DNA of 25,833 bases from JBKHBT01 sp046542255 (GCA_046542255.1 JBKHBT010000044.1:1-25833); one strand, 5' to 3'; positions 1 through 7,759 are shown, counted from the stretch's first letter. Notes: generated by a model not told the origin, from the sequence alone. Translations and numbers: made by a program.

Positions 1-92
1 TAACATATGTAATACTTAATATATATACCCAAAAGGCTTTACTGATGTTTTAGCCTGAAAAGTATGACAATGCAGAACAGCGCATTGTCTGG
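1..92 (+). repeat. Structured repeat, copy A (left end outside window)
   Basis: This matches copies at 3666-3778 (inverted) and 14217-14330 almost throughout. It carries the shared core from GGCTTTACTGAT through the terminal hairpin GACAATGC-8 nt-GCATTGTC and the closing GTCTGG. The outer left arm (TAAAGCC in the other copies) lies beyond the window edge. It is followed at about 110 bp by the initiator tRNA. It is probably a non-autonomous mobile or REP-like element; no coding capacity is apparent. Confidence 0.8.
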
Positions 93-163
93 CTGCTTAA
101 TCGCAAACAGCATTGCTTGTAACAGGCAAAAGCCCAAAACTTATTAAAAGCAGTATAAATCGC

Positions 164-191
164 TTGACAAATCGAAAGCAGGGTATATATT
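164..191 (+). promoter_or_regulatory. Promoter of initiator tRNA
   Basis: A perfect -35 hexamer TTGACA (164-169) is followed after 16 bp by TATATT (186-191). The predicted start near 198 lies a few bases before the tRNA, as expected for a stable-RNA promoter. Confidence 0.75.
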
Positions 192-204
192 AGTGAAGAT
201 AGAA

Positions 205-278
205 CGCGGGGTGGAGCAGTCAGGTAGCTCATGAGGCTCATAACCTCAAGGCCGCAGGTTCGAATCCTGCCCCCGCCA
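205..278 (+). tRNA. Initiator tRNA-fMet (CAT anticodon)
   Basis: The cloverleaf is complete: 7-nt acceptor strand CGCGGGG, D arm GAGC/GCTC, anticodon loop CTCATAA with CAT, T arm GCAGG-TTCGAAT-CCTGC, and discriminator A. Initiator hallmarks are visible. Positions 1 and 72 do not pair (C1 opposite C72, where E. coli has C1 opposite A72), and the D stem has the A11-T24 pair. The usual three G-C pairs at the base of the anticodon stem are reduced to two, because the 29-41 pair is A-T. The CCA end is not encoded. The non-pairing 1-72 position argues against elongator tRNA-Met or tRNA-Ile2. Confidence 0.93.
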
Positions 279-579
279 TTTTTTCGCCAATCATTTTCTA
301 ATAAAACACGATTGAATTTTAATATTATCTACAAAATATTTGGCATATCTAATCAAATTTGCAAAGCTCCGCTTCGATTCTTTCTAATGCCAAAGGAAAG
401 CATATCTTTGCAATCAGGATAAAAGTCGGGATTGTTTATTTTACATAAATTTAACACTGAATCTGGGTCTCGAAGAGAGCGAAAGTTCACATAAAAGGAA
501 GCTTGAGGCTGAACATTGAGTTTAAATATGAACTCACATGCTTTAGAAAAGAAGCCATATTTCCCAAAATCTTTAACTA
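279..579. other. Spacer between tRNA and gmd; no convincing gene
   Basis: A run of T residues follows the tRNA, but there is no hairpin. A 77-codon minus-strand frame (353-586) exists. It has no well-placed ribosome-binding site, matches no family I recognise, and begins on top of the gmd promoter, so I do not call it. It could be a fragment of a lost gene. The 15-mer at 454-468 recurs at 4713-4727. Confidence 0.5.
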
Positions 580-608
580 TTGACATTTTCCCAGTTCGTT
601 ACTATTTT
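580..608 (+). promoter_or_regulatory. Promoter of gmd operon
   Basis: TTGACA (580-585), 17-bp spacer, TATTTT (603-608). The gmd start codon lies 41 bp after the -10 box, with AGGAG at 639-643. Confidence 0.65.
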
Positions 609-648
609 CACTAAAGAATATTTAAAAGTTAACAACTCAGGAGAATGA

Positions 649-1614
649 ATGAAAAAAGCTCTTATAACCGGTATAACCGGACAGGATGGTTCATACTTAG
701 CAGAATTCCTTATCGAGAAGGGTTATGAAGTCTATGGAATGGTCAGGCGTTCCAGTAGCGAGAATTTCGACCGTATTGCACATATTCGGGATAGAATCGA
801 AATCCGCCAGGGCGACCTTCTCGACCAGCTCTCTCTTATCGAGCTTATCGATGATACAAGGCCGGATGAGGTTTATAATCTGGCTGCACAGAGTTTTGTT
901 CCGACTTCCTGGAATCAGGCCGTCTATACCGGCGAAGCTACGGGGCTTGGCGTTACGAGAATCCTGGAGGCAATTCGCCATGTCGATAAAAATATCAGGT
1001 TTTATCAGGCATCATCGAGTGAGATGTTCGGCAAGGTGCAGGAAATGCCGCAGACGGAGAAAACGCCGCTATATCCAAGAAGCCCTTATGGCGTTGCCAA
1101 AGTATATGGCCATTTTATAACAGTGAACTATCGCGAAAGCTATGATATGTTCGCCAGCTCGGGTATATTGTTCAATCATGAATCGCCAAGGCGTGGCAAG
1201 GAATTCGTAACAAGAAAAATAACCGACTATGTAGCCAGAATCAAGCTGGGCATGATAGACAAATTACCCCTCGGAAATCTCGATGCCAAAAGGGATTGGG
1301 GTTTTGCAAGGGACTATGTCAAGGCGATGTGGATGATGCTAAACGCCGATGAGCCGGATAATTTTGTAATTGGTACTGGAATCGCCCATTCTGTTCGAGA
1401 ATTTTGCCAGATAGCTTTCGATCATGTCGATTTAGATTGGGAAAGATATGTTACTGTCGATCCAAGGTTCTTCCGCCCGGCTGAAGTACAGCATCTTCTG
1501 GCAGACCCGTCCAAGGCCAAAGAAAAACTCGACTGGGAACCCGAGACCAGTTTCGAAGAATTGGTCAAGATGATGGTGGATGCCGATTTGGAATACTATA
1601 AAAACAGGCTATAG
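649..1614 (+). CDS. gmd: GDP-mannose 4,6-dehydratase
   Basis: This cytoplasmic short-chain dehydrogenase/reductase converts GDP-D-mannose to GDP-4-keto-6-deoxy-D-mannose. The 321-residue length is at the short end for Gmd. The N-terminal nucleotide-binding motif TGITGQDG (7-14) is intact. The active-site elements are the Ser cluster 122-124 followed by Glu125, and the YxxxK pair Tyr147/Lys151. Gmd-typical strings are NLAAQSFV (77-84), NHESPRRG (176-183) and KRDWGFARDYV (214-224). The start is fixed by AGGAG six bases upstream and by the MKKALITG beginning. It is the first gene of a three-gene operon; the next start lies one base after its stop. The following reductase decides the final sugar, which I infer to be GDP-D-rhamnose. 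Confidence 0.95.
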   Translation: MKKALITGITGQDGSYLAEFLIEKGYEVYGMVRRSSSENFDRIAHIRDRIEIRQGDLLDQLSLIELIDDTRPDEVYNLAAQSFVPTSWNQAVYTGEATGLGVTRILEAIRHVDKNIRFYQASSSEMFGKVQEMPQTEKTPLYPRSPYGVAKVYGHFITVNYRESYDMFASSGILFNHESPRRGKEFVTRKITDYVARIKLGMIDKLPLGNLDAKRDWGFARDYVKAMWMMLNADEPDNFVIGTGIAHSVREFCQIAFDHVDLDWERYVTVDPRFFRPAEVQHLLADPSKAKEKLDWEPETSFEELVKMMVDADLEYYKNRL

Positions 1615-1615
1615 A

Positions 1616-2590
1616 ATGAAACTCTTTATCACCGGCATAGAGGGCTTCGTCGGGAGGCATCTTTCGAAGGCTCTCATCGATTACAATCGAAATAGCGATG
1701 AGAAATTTGAAATCTGTGGAATGTACTATCCCAAAGCATCCATCGAGCATCTTAAGGATTATGATTTCCAGCTTTCGCCTGTGGATATTGCAGATAAGGA
1801 AGCTGTTACAGATGTCTTAGGCCGCTATCAGCCCGATTATATTATCCATCTTGCCGGTATAGCTTTTGTGCCACATGCGATGAAAGACCCTTTTAAGGCC
1901 TGGAATGTCAATCTCCATGGCGGGCTTCATATTCTCGAATGGATTCGCCAGAAATCGCCCGAAACAAGGGCTATTATCGTTTCGACTGGCGAAGTCTATG
2001 GTGCTCCAGATTCACAAAAGGATATACCATATAGCGAAAAGAGCGTATTGAACCCCGCAAATGTCTATGCCGCAACTAAAGCCTCGCTGGATATCGCTGC
2101 GAGGCAATATAATAAAACATGGAATCTCGATCTTGTCATAGCCCGGCCATATAACCATATCGGCCCATGGCAATCGGAGAATTTCGTGGTTTCGTCTTTT
2201 GCAAGCCAGATTGCAAAAGCCAAAGCCGGCAAAACCGAGCGTATCATCAAAGTCGGTAATCTTTCTGCTGCACGTGATTTCACCGATGTTCGCGATGTGG
2301 TTCGCGCTTATATCATGATGCTTCGAGATGTTAGGCCGGATGTCTATAATATCTGTTCATCTAATCCGGTTAAGATACGATATATTCTCGATAAATTAAT
2401 CGAGATATCCGATTTCGATGTCGAAGTCCAGGTCGATTCTTCGAGGCTCCGTCCCGTCGATGTACCTGTTATATCCGCTTTGCATGATAAACTCACAGAC
2501 GAATGTGGATGGCAACCCGAAATTTCACTGGATAAAACCCTCGAAGATACATTCCATTGGCATTATGAAAAAATTCAGGCGGAATCATGA
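1616..2590 (+). CDS. rmd: GDP-4-keto-6-deoxy-D-mannose reductase (Rmd type)
   Basis: This is a 324-residue SDR-family enzyme, predicted to reduce the Gmd product at C4 to GDP-D-rhamnose. It has the nucleotide-binding loop TGIEGFVG (6-13), HLAGIAFV (78-85), active-site Ser/Thr 123-124 in VSTGEVYG, and YxxxK at Tyr151/Lys155. RPYNHIGPWQS (177-187) and GNLSAARDFTDVRDV (215-229) are typical of Rmd and distinguish it from fucose synthase (Fcl). I start it at 1616, one base after the gmd stop; an in-frame ATG at 1580 lies inside gmd and would add a meaningless tail before MKLFITG. No strong ribosome-binding site is present, so translational coupling to gmd is likely. Fcl or a UDP-sugar epimerase is less likely given the motifs and the gmd neighbour. 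Confidence 0.87.
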   Translation: MKLFITGIEGFVGRHLSKALIDYNRNSDEKFEICGMYYPKASIEHLKDYDFQLSPVDIADKEAVTDVLGRYQPDYIIHLAGIAFVPHAMKDPFKAWNVNLHGGLHILEWIRQKSPETRAIIVSTGEVYGAPDSQKDIPYSEKSVLNPANVYAATKASLDIAARQYNKTWNLDLVIARPYNHIGPWQSENFVVSSFASQIAKAKAGKTERIIKVGNLSAARDFTDVRDVVRAYIMMLRDVRPDVYNICSSNPVKIRYILDKLIEISDFDVEVQVDSSRLRPVDVPVISALHDKLTDECGWQPEISLDKTLEDTFHWHYEKIQAES

Positions 2591-3051
2591 TACTCGCTAC
2601 TTTATGCTATATTCGCAAAGACGGCAAAACTCTCATGCTATATCGCAATAAGAAGGAAAACGATTTCCACGAGGGCAAATACAATGGCCTCGGCGGCAAA
2701 TTCGAAGATGGCGAGTCTCCGGAAGAATGTGTCATTCGGGAGGTGCGCGAGGAGAGCGGCCTCGAAATAGAAGAGCCGAAATTGCATGGAGTAATAACAT
2801 TCCCTAATTTCGATATGGTTAATGATTGGTATGTTTTCATATTCTCGGCGGATAGATTCAAAGGCAATTTGATAGAATCCCCGGAAGGCCGCCTGGAGTG
2901 GGTCGATGATGATAAGTTACTTGATTTGCCATTATGGGATGGCGATAGTATCTTCCTGAAATGGGTATATCAAAAAGATTGCGGGTTTTTCTCGGCCAAA
3001 TTCAACTATCACAATCGCAAGATGACTGATTATACGGTTGATTTCTATTGA
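2587..3051 (+). CDS. Nudix hydrolase (MutT/MTH1-like)
   Basis: This is a 154-residue Nudix protein. The Nudix box is complete: Gly37-x5-Glu43-x7-Arg51-Glu52-Val53-x-Glu55-Glu56-x-Gly58-Leu59, the Mg2+-binding and catalytic signature for hydrolysing nucleoside diphosphate derivatives. The preceding NDFHEGKYNGLGGKF and the later EWVDDDKLLDLPLWDGD resemble the 8-oxo-dGTP diphosphatase subgroup, so nucleotide-pool cleaning is the best guess. Its start codon overlaps the rmd stop (ATGA, 4 nt), so it is translationally coupled to the sugar-nucleotide genes. A role in trimming GDP-sugars is possible but not shown by the sequence. Confidence 0.88.
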   Translation: MILATLCYIRKDGKTLMLYRNKKENDFHEGKYNGLGGKFEDGESPEECVIREVREESGLEIEEPKLHGVITFPNFDMVNDWYVFIFSADRFKGNLIESPEGRLEWVDDDKLLDLPLWDGDSIFLKWVYQKDCGFFSAKFNYHNRKMTDYTVDFY

Positions 3052-3082
3052 TATTGTTAATTATATTTTATTCAATGAATTC

Positions 3083-3694
3083 TTATGGCTCCAAATCGAT
3101 TTCGTATAAGTTATTTTTTTGATACAGTCGCAATGCTTCTGAAGCAGATATCGCTCTATTGAATACTGCTATCTCGTCCATCTTACCACGGAAATAACTT
3201 GAATTAGTATATCTTGTTCCAAAATGGAGGTCATAACCGATATCTGGATTGAAACCTGTATCCGGGCTTGAACGCTCCACTCCATTGATATAGATATGTG
3301 TGGCAGAACCGGTTGCTGTTAGACAAACATGAGTCCATTCGCCATCTGACCAATCAGATGGGTCCACGGTTGTTTGATTATTATAGTTAATATTTCCTGA
3401 ACCAGTTGGATTATAGCTCTGCAAAAACCACCAGTTGCCGCCATTTCTGGCATCGGCAAGATATTGCATACGTGTTTGGTCTCCGGGTTCAATATATATC
3501 CATAGAGAAATAGTCATTTCTGAAGGATTCCCCAGATCATGCAAAACATCGATCCAATCGTTAGAGCCATCGAAGTATTTTGCCCTACCATGAATGCCTT
3601 CTGTATCGGTACAGCCATGAATTGTGCCGTCATTATCATTGCCTGAAAGGTCTAACATGGTGGCTCCAGACAATGCGCTGTTCCGCATTGTCAT
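3083..3694 (-). pseudogene. LamG/concanavalin-like domain remnant, 5' truncated
   Basis: The frame encodes a nearly complete LamG-type jelly-roll domain: SGATMLDLSGNDNDGTIHG at the front, AKYFDGSNDWIDV, MTISLWIY, DGEWTHVCLT, ATHIYINGV, and the closing MDEIAVFNRAISASEALRLY. Such domains sit in large secreted proteins, but this one has no signal peptide and no partner domains. Its first about ten codons lie inside repeat copy B, which supplies the apparent ATG. I read it as the 3' end of a larger gene cut off at the repeat. It could in principle be expressed as a 203-residue orphan. Confidence 0.75.
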
Positions 3695-3778
3695 ACTTCC
3701 TGACTAACAAATCAGTAAAGCCATTGCAGAATATATATTAAGTACTATACATATGTTATATATATGGCTTTAAAAGAG
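3666..3778 (-). repeat. Structured repeat, copy B (complete, 113 bp)
   Basis: On the minus strand it runs from CTCTTTTAAAGCC to GCGCATTGTCTGG. The first arm pair is TAAAGCCAT/ATGGCTTTA around an AT-rich core, a 9-bp perfect inverted repeat. The second is GACAATGC-8 nt-GCATTGTC. It separates the LamG remnant from an IS1634-type transposase stub, so each side is a gene broken exactly at the repeat border. No target-site duplication can be assessed because the two flanks are unrelated. Confidence 0.85.
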
Positions 3779-4012
3779 AACTGCCTGAACTGTGCCGTGC
3801 TGGAGGGACTCAATAATATCGAAGGCTTCATCGGCGGGAACGAGTTTTTGCCCCTTGAGAATCATTCGCATCACTTCGATCTGATCCATCGAAAGAGAAG
3901 TAAGATTTCCAAGAGTCTCTTTGCAGACTTTTTTGCCATCACGGTAAGTACGCCGCAAAAGATAAGTTGGCTTGAGGTGGCGAATGGGTATTTTGTCTAT
4001 CTGTATTCCCAT
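3770..4012 (-). pseudogene. IS1634-type transposase, N-terminal fragment
   Basis: The 80-codon frame reads like the first part of an IS1634/IS4-like transposase: YLLRRTYRDGKKVCKETLGN, then SLSMDQIEVMRMILKGQK, then ADEAFDIIESLQHGTVQAVL. Full-length members exceed 400 residues and carry the DDE catalytic core, which is absent here. The homology stops at the border of repeat copy B, where the repeat's own TAA terminates the frame. It is non-functional. Confidence 0.75.
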
Positions 4013-4084
4013 TTCTGCTTATATAAATACTATAATTTTATTATCAAGAATTATTTCTTCCGACTACATGACTACTTTTTGCAC

Positions 4085-4135
4085 CCCAAATTCGATGTAA
4101 CTCTATGTGTTAATTAATTATATAGGGAATTTGGG
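4085..4135. repeat. Inverted repeat CCCAAATTC/GAATTTGGG
   Basis: A perfect 9-bp inverted repeat (4085-4093 and 4127-4135) encloses 33 AT-rich bases between two transposase fragments of opposite orientation. It may be a leftover insertion-sequence end or a chance hairpin. Confidence 0.35.
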
Positions 4136-4544
4136 CGTGGAACTTCAGTTTAACTATGATCATCAAGCTATTGTCACAAGTCTTGATAGTCGTCAATCAC
4201 ATACAATCTTCAGAGATTACAACAAACGAGCCAGGCAGGAGAAACTTATTTGTGAGATGAAAAACCAATACGCTTTGGGCCGAATCGTCAGTAGAGACTT
4301 CAACGTGACAAAGGCCTCTTGCTGGGTTTCAGCTTTGGTTGGAGTCATTCTCGCTTTTTTTGAGTATATTGCTCTGAGGCGCGAATATCGTAGATTCTTG
4401 CTAAAACGATTGCGTTTTTTCTTGTTTATTGCGGTAGCTAAATTCATCAATCATGCCAATAGTAAAATTCTACAAATCTATAATCCCGCGATAGGCAAAT
4501 GGCGCTATAATAAGATTGTAACTCAACTTCGCAGCATCGGTTGA
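4107..4544 (+). pseudogene. IS1380-type transposase, C-terminal fragment
   Basis: The frame matches the tail of IS1380-family transposases: YNKRARQEKLICEMKNQYAL (the Y-x-R-A-x-x-E-x-x-I-x-E region that holds the catalytic Glu), then a hydrophobic helix SALVGVILAFFEYIAL, then RREYRRFLLKRLRFFLFIAV. The upstream two thirds of the transposase, with both catalytic Asp residues, are missing. The first residues before GVELQF are probably not part of the family. It is a dead fragment lying back to back with the IS1634-type stub. Confidence 0.72.
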
Positions 4545-5159
4545 TTGCTGCTTAGGTTGTTCTTTGACAGACTTAAAAAATCTAAAATCACATGATAAGT
4601 ATGTCTAAATATTCATTATTACTAGCATATCTTAGATTATTTGTAAACTATATGCAGCAAAACCAAAGAAATATCGAGAATATTTGTGGAAAGGACAGAA
4701 AAAATCTGTTTTACACTGAATCTGGGTAACAGAAGGGTTCCTTTCCACTTTGGCATCCTGCATTAAAAGAAATAACTTCAATTATAAAAAACATGAGTGA
4801 TAAAATTTTGTCGAGTCTTTGGTTTTGGTGGCAAAATATTAAGCCTAATTTGCAAAATTAAACACTCTGTGCTGGAAAGAGTCGAAATAGCAAAGATGCT
4901 AATTAAAAAAAATGCATTTATGAAGATAGAAAAGTGGGGTGCTAGTTTTGAGTCTTCGGCACAATAGGGTACTTAAAATATAATACTTGACCTAAATTTA
5001 TCAATCTTTACGGTTAATAATGCATGATAAGTGCATAATAATACTTAATATTTAATATATAATTGGCTATTTGACAAGTTTTACATCAAATGCAAAGATT
5101 GAACTTGAAGAATTTTAAGACAGAATCCAGGTTAATTGTTCGAAATGGTCAATTTGCAA
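4545..5159. other. AT-rich stretch without a gene
   Basis: No frame of useful length, RNA gene or terminator stands out. Segment 5034-5083 resembles the AT-rich core of the structured repeat (AATACTTAATAT, then GGCT and GTTTTA) but lacks the second hairpin. A 15-mer at 4713-4727 also occurs at 454-468. TCGA words, common in the window's genes, are nearly absent here. This fits decayed insertion-sequence or acquired DNA. Confidence 0.5.
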
Positions 5160-5188
5160 TTGAAATAAAAAATCATTTGCTCTATATT
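5160..5188 (+). promoter_or_regulatory. Promoter of the glycosyltransferase gene
   Basis: TTGAAA (5160-5165), 17-bp spacer, TATATT (5183-5188), 31 bp before the start codon, with GAGG at 5211-5214 as ribosome-binding site. Confidence 0.6.
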
Positions 5189-5219
5189 TGCATAAATTAA
5201 TTCTTTTCGCGAGGACTAA

Positions 5220-6401
5220 ATGCGGATTTTGCTTCTATCATATTATTTCCCGCCGACAGGCGGCCCGGGCGCAGTCCGATGGGCCAGGCTTCTCGAGCAC
5301 TTCCCGAAGCATTATCAGGTGGATATCATTTCCGTCGATAATGTCAATCATCCTGTATTAGACGAGAAGCTTCTTGATAGAATTCCCGATAGATTCAATA
5401 TTTATCGCAGCAAATCGCCGGAGCGTTTCCTGAGGAAAGGCAAAGGAAGCTATCTTCGCATCGGAAAGTCTCATAATCTGTTCCTTCCCGATAGCAAATT
5501 CTGGTGGATTGGAAGGGCAAGTCGAATCGCCAAAGAGAATGGTGATTACGATATCATAATAGCCACTGCACCGCCTTTTTCTGCATTAGTTGCAGCTTCG
5601 AAAATTGCGCTGAAATTTGATATACCATTTATCGCTGATATGCGCGACAGCTATCTTCTCGACCCGAATCCTCCGAAGCCCGGAAATTTCTTTTCGAAGC
5701 AAAAAGAGCGGATTTTTTATAAATACATACAAAAAGCATCCGCTATTATCGCTGTAAATCCCATGGTGCAGAAAGAGATGCGATTTCGCATTAGATTCAA
5801 GAAGCCGACATTTTTCATACCAAATGGCATCGTGCCGATAGATGAGCCTAAGTCGCCCGCAAAAATGACAATCGCTATGGCTGGGCGGTTTTTCGGCAAT
5901 CTGAATTTTCCGGAAAACCTATTTCATGCGCTTGGTTTGCTCAAAGATTCCGGCAGGGATTTCTCGATGCGATTTCTCGGCCCGGCCGATCAGCGTTTAT
6001 ATGATTATATCGAAAAATTGGGCCTAGAAGATTATATCGAAATAACCGGCTCATTGACACATGATGAGATAATCCAGGAGCTGTCTGGAGCCAGTGTACT
6101 ATTCACTTATCTTGATGATCGCCCGGGCAATAGCCGGCAAATACAAAGCAAAATCTGGGATTATCTCGGAATTGGCAAACCAATTGTCGCAGTTGTGCCA
6201 AAACTTTCCCCGGGCGCGGAAATCATTAGAAAATACAATGCTGGCATAGTCGCAAAAGATTCACCGGATGACATTGCTGCTGCAATAGAAAAATCCCATG
6301 GCAAAATCCCGCAAATACCACAAGACATCAGCTGGCGCGATAGAGCAAAGCAATATTGCGAAATTATCGAAAAGTTAATCATTTCATTCGAAGAGAATTA
6401 A
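5220..6401 (+). CDS. Glycosyltransferase, GT-B fold (GT4-like)
   Basis: This 393-residue cytoplasmic glycosyltransferase has two Rossmann-like halves. The N-terminal half begins MRILLLSYYFPPTGGPGAVR, the acceptor-side glycine loop typical of GT4-like enzymes, and includes IIATAPPFSALVAA and PFIADMRDSY. The C-terminal half starts near IFIPNGI-like FFIPNGIVPIDEP and has MAGRFFGNLNFPENL, a loop with LTHDEIIQELSGASVLF, and the donor-site region NSRQIQSKIWDYLGIGKPIV. The latter corresponds to the usual E-x7-E area, although the canonical first Glu is not evident. It is monocistronic with its own promoter. Proximity to gmd-rmd suggests surface polysaccharide assembly; sugar specificity cannot be read from the sequence. 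Confidence 0.88.
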   Translation: MRILLLSYYFPPTGGPGAVRWARLLEHFPKHYQVDIISVDNVNHPVLDEKLLDRIPDRFNIYRSKSPERFLRKGKGSYLRIGKSHNLFLPDSKFWWIGRASRIAKENGDYDIIIATAPPFSALVAASKIALKFDIPFIADMRDSYLLDPNPPKPGNFFSKQKERIFYKYIQKASAIIAVNPMVQKEMRFRIRFKKPTFFIPNGIVPIDEPKSPAKMTIAMAGRFFGNLNFPENLFHALGLLKDSGRDFSMRFLGPADQRLYDYIEKLGLEDYIEITGSLTHDEIIQELSGASVLFTYLDDRPGNSRQIQSKIWDYLGIGKPIVAVVPKLSPGAEIIRKYNAGIVAKDSPDDIAAAIEKSHGKIPQIPQDISWRDRAKQYCEIIEKLIISFEEN

Positions 6402-6441
6402 GCTGTATTTTGGGAAAACTGCGAAGTATAATTATTATATT

Positions 6442-6486
6442 TAGGTGTTTGTGATAGCTATTGTCCAAACGAAGCCGGGACACCTA
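6442..6486. terminator. Possible hairpin between convergent genes
   Basis: TAGGTGT (6442-6448) pairs with ACACCTA (6480-6486) between the stop codons of the glycosyltransferase and the ABC permease. The loop is 31 nt and there is no clean T run on either strand, so a terminator role is only a guess from position. Confidence 0.3.
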
Positions 6487-6502
6487 TATTACTTTACCAC
6501 AA

Positions 6503-7759
6503 TTATTCATATCGAAGCGCATCGACAGGGTCTTTGGCAGCAGCACGCATCGCCGGGAAGATTCCAAAAAATAGGCCGATTATGCTGGTGAAACCAAAAC
6601 CGATATAGATGGCATTATAATGTAATGCAAAAGGCACCGGAGTGAACAAAGATACCAGCCATGTAATCGTTATCCCCGAAACGATTCCGATGAAGCCGCC
6701 CAGCCAACAGATTATTAATGCCTCGAGCAGAAATTGGCTTAGGATATGATATTTTTTTGCCCCAATTGCCTTGCGAAGCCCGATTTCCATTGTTCTTTCA
6801 CTAACGGATATGAGCATGATATTCATAACGCCAATACCGGCCACAAGAAGCGATAATGCACCTATTCCGATTATGAATGCCCAGAGGGTTCTGGTAGTTT
6901 CTTTGTATTGTTGCATGATCTGCTCTTGCTTATTGATGCCAAAATTATTATGCTCAGATGGCTTCAGCCCGCGAGCGAATCTCAGTCGCATTTCGATTTC
7001 TTCTTCGAGCAGGCCAAGCTCTTCTTCGCGATATGATGCTACCATAATAGAATTATAATACTTGTCTCGATCAAGATGCCTTTTATATGTGTTTATGGGA
7101 AGATATACAGTGCCGTCATCATCACTGCCAAAAGCAAAAAGGCCTCGCCCCATTTTTTTCAAATAGCCTATGACCTTATAATGTCTATCTTCGATTTTTA
7201 TCGATTTACCGATTCCTACTTCATTATTTTTTGTAAAAATCTCTTCATAAAGCGTATAGCCCAAAACACAGACAAGTGTATTATTCTGATTCTCGAATTT
7301 CGTGAAGAAACGGCCTTCTTCGATTTCCAGCGGACGGACCGAAAGCAATTGATGATTCGATGCATATATATCGGTTTCATCGGTTGTATTATTGCCATAG
7401 CCAATCTGGCGCCTGTTTTCTATCACGGGGACTACAAATGCAGCCAGTGAAGATTTCTCGAGCGCAGCCAGCTCTTTATCGCCGATTCCCGGAAAACGCC
7501 ACCATTCAATACGCTTTTTATCTGCACTTTCATAGCCGGCCCAGTTTCGTTTCTGGATATAGAGCACTTTTGTACCAAGACGTGCAAAGGTGTTTTTTAC
7601 ATAAGAGCCAAAGCCATTAATTATCGACAGTATAGATATAATAGTCAGCACGCCAATAATAATGCCCAAAAGCGTCAAAATCGAGCGCAATTTATTTGAC
7701 ATCAAAGATTCGAATGCATTTCTAAGCGATTCGCGGAATATAAAGATCAATTTTTTCAT
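6503..7759 (-). CDS. MacB/FtsX-type ABC transporter permease
   Basis: This 418-residue inner-membrane permease has the MacB/LolE topology: TM1 at about 28-49, a long periplasmic domain (about 50-285, MacB_PCD-like), then TM2 291-316, TM3 344-370 and TM4 384-402. SERTMEIGLRKAIGAK (320-335) and the C-terminal PAMRAAAKDPVDALRYE are highly characteristic. It lacks a nucleotide-binding domain, which is encoded by the gene 17 bases upstream, unlike E. coli MacB where both are fused. It is the last gene of the operon tolC-like/adaptor/ATPase/permease. It likely works by mechanotransmission with the adaptor to push a substrate through the outer-membrane channel. No strong ribosome-binding site is visible. 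Confidence 0.9.
   Translation of the reverse strand: MKKLIFIFRESLRNAFESLMSNKLRSILTLLGIIIGVLTIISILSIINGFGSYVKNTFARLGTKVLYIQKRNWAGYESADKKRIEWWRFPGIGDKELAALEKSSLAAFVVPVIENRRQIGYGNNTTDETDIYASNHQLLSVRPLEIEEGRFFTKFENQNNTLVCVLGYTLYEEIFTKNNEVGIGKSIKIEDRHYKVIGYLKKMGRGLFAFGSDDDGTVYLPINTYKRHLDRDKYYNSIMVASYREEELGLLEEEIEMRLRFARGLKPSEHNNFGINKQEQIMQQYKETTRTLWAFIIGIGALSLLVAGIGVMNIMLISVSERTMEIGLRKAIGAKKYHILSQFLLEALIICWLGGFIGIVSGITITWLVSLFTPVPFALHYNAIYIGFGFTSIIGLFFGIFPAMRAAAKDPVDALRYE

Noticed and set aside
353..586. 77-codon minus-strand frame upstream of gmd
   Set aside because: No well-placed ribosome-binding site, no recognised family, and its start sits on the gmd promoter; kept only as a note in the spacer entry.
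725..1120. 131-codon plus-strand frame inside gmd
   Set aside because: Out-of-frame shadow of gmd, whose catalytic motifs are intact in the main frame.
3764..4117. 117-codon plus-strand frame beginning in repeat copy B
   Set aside because: It is antisense to the IS1634-type transposase fragment, whose protein similarity is on the minus strand.
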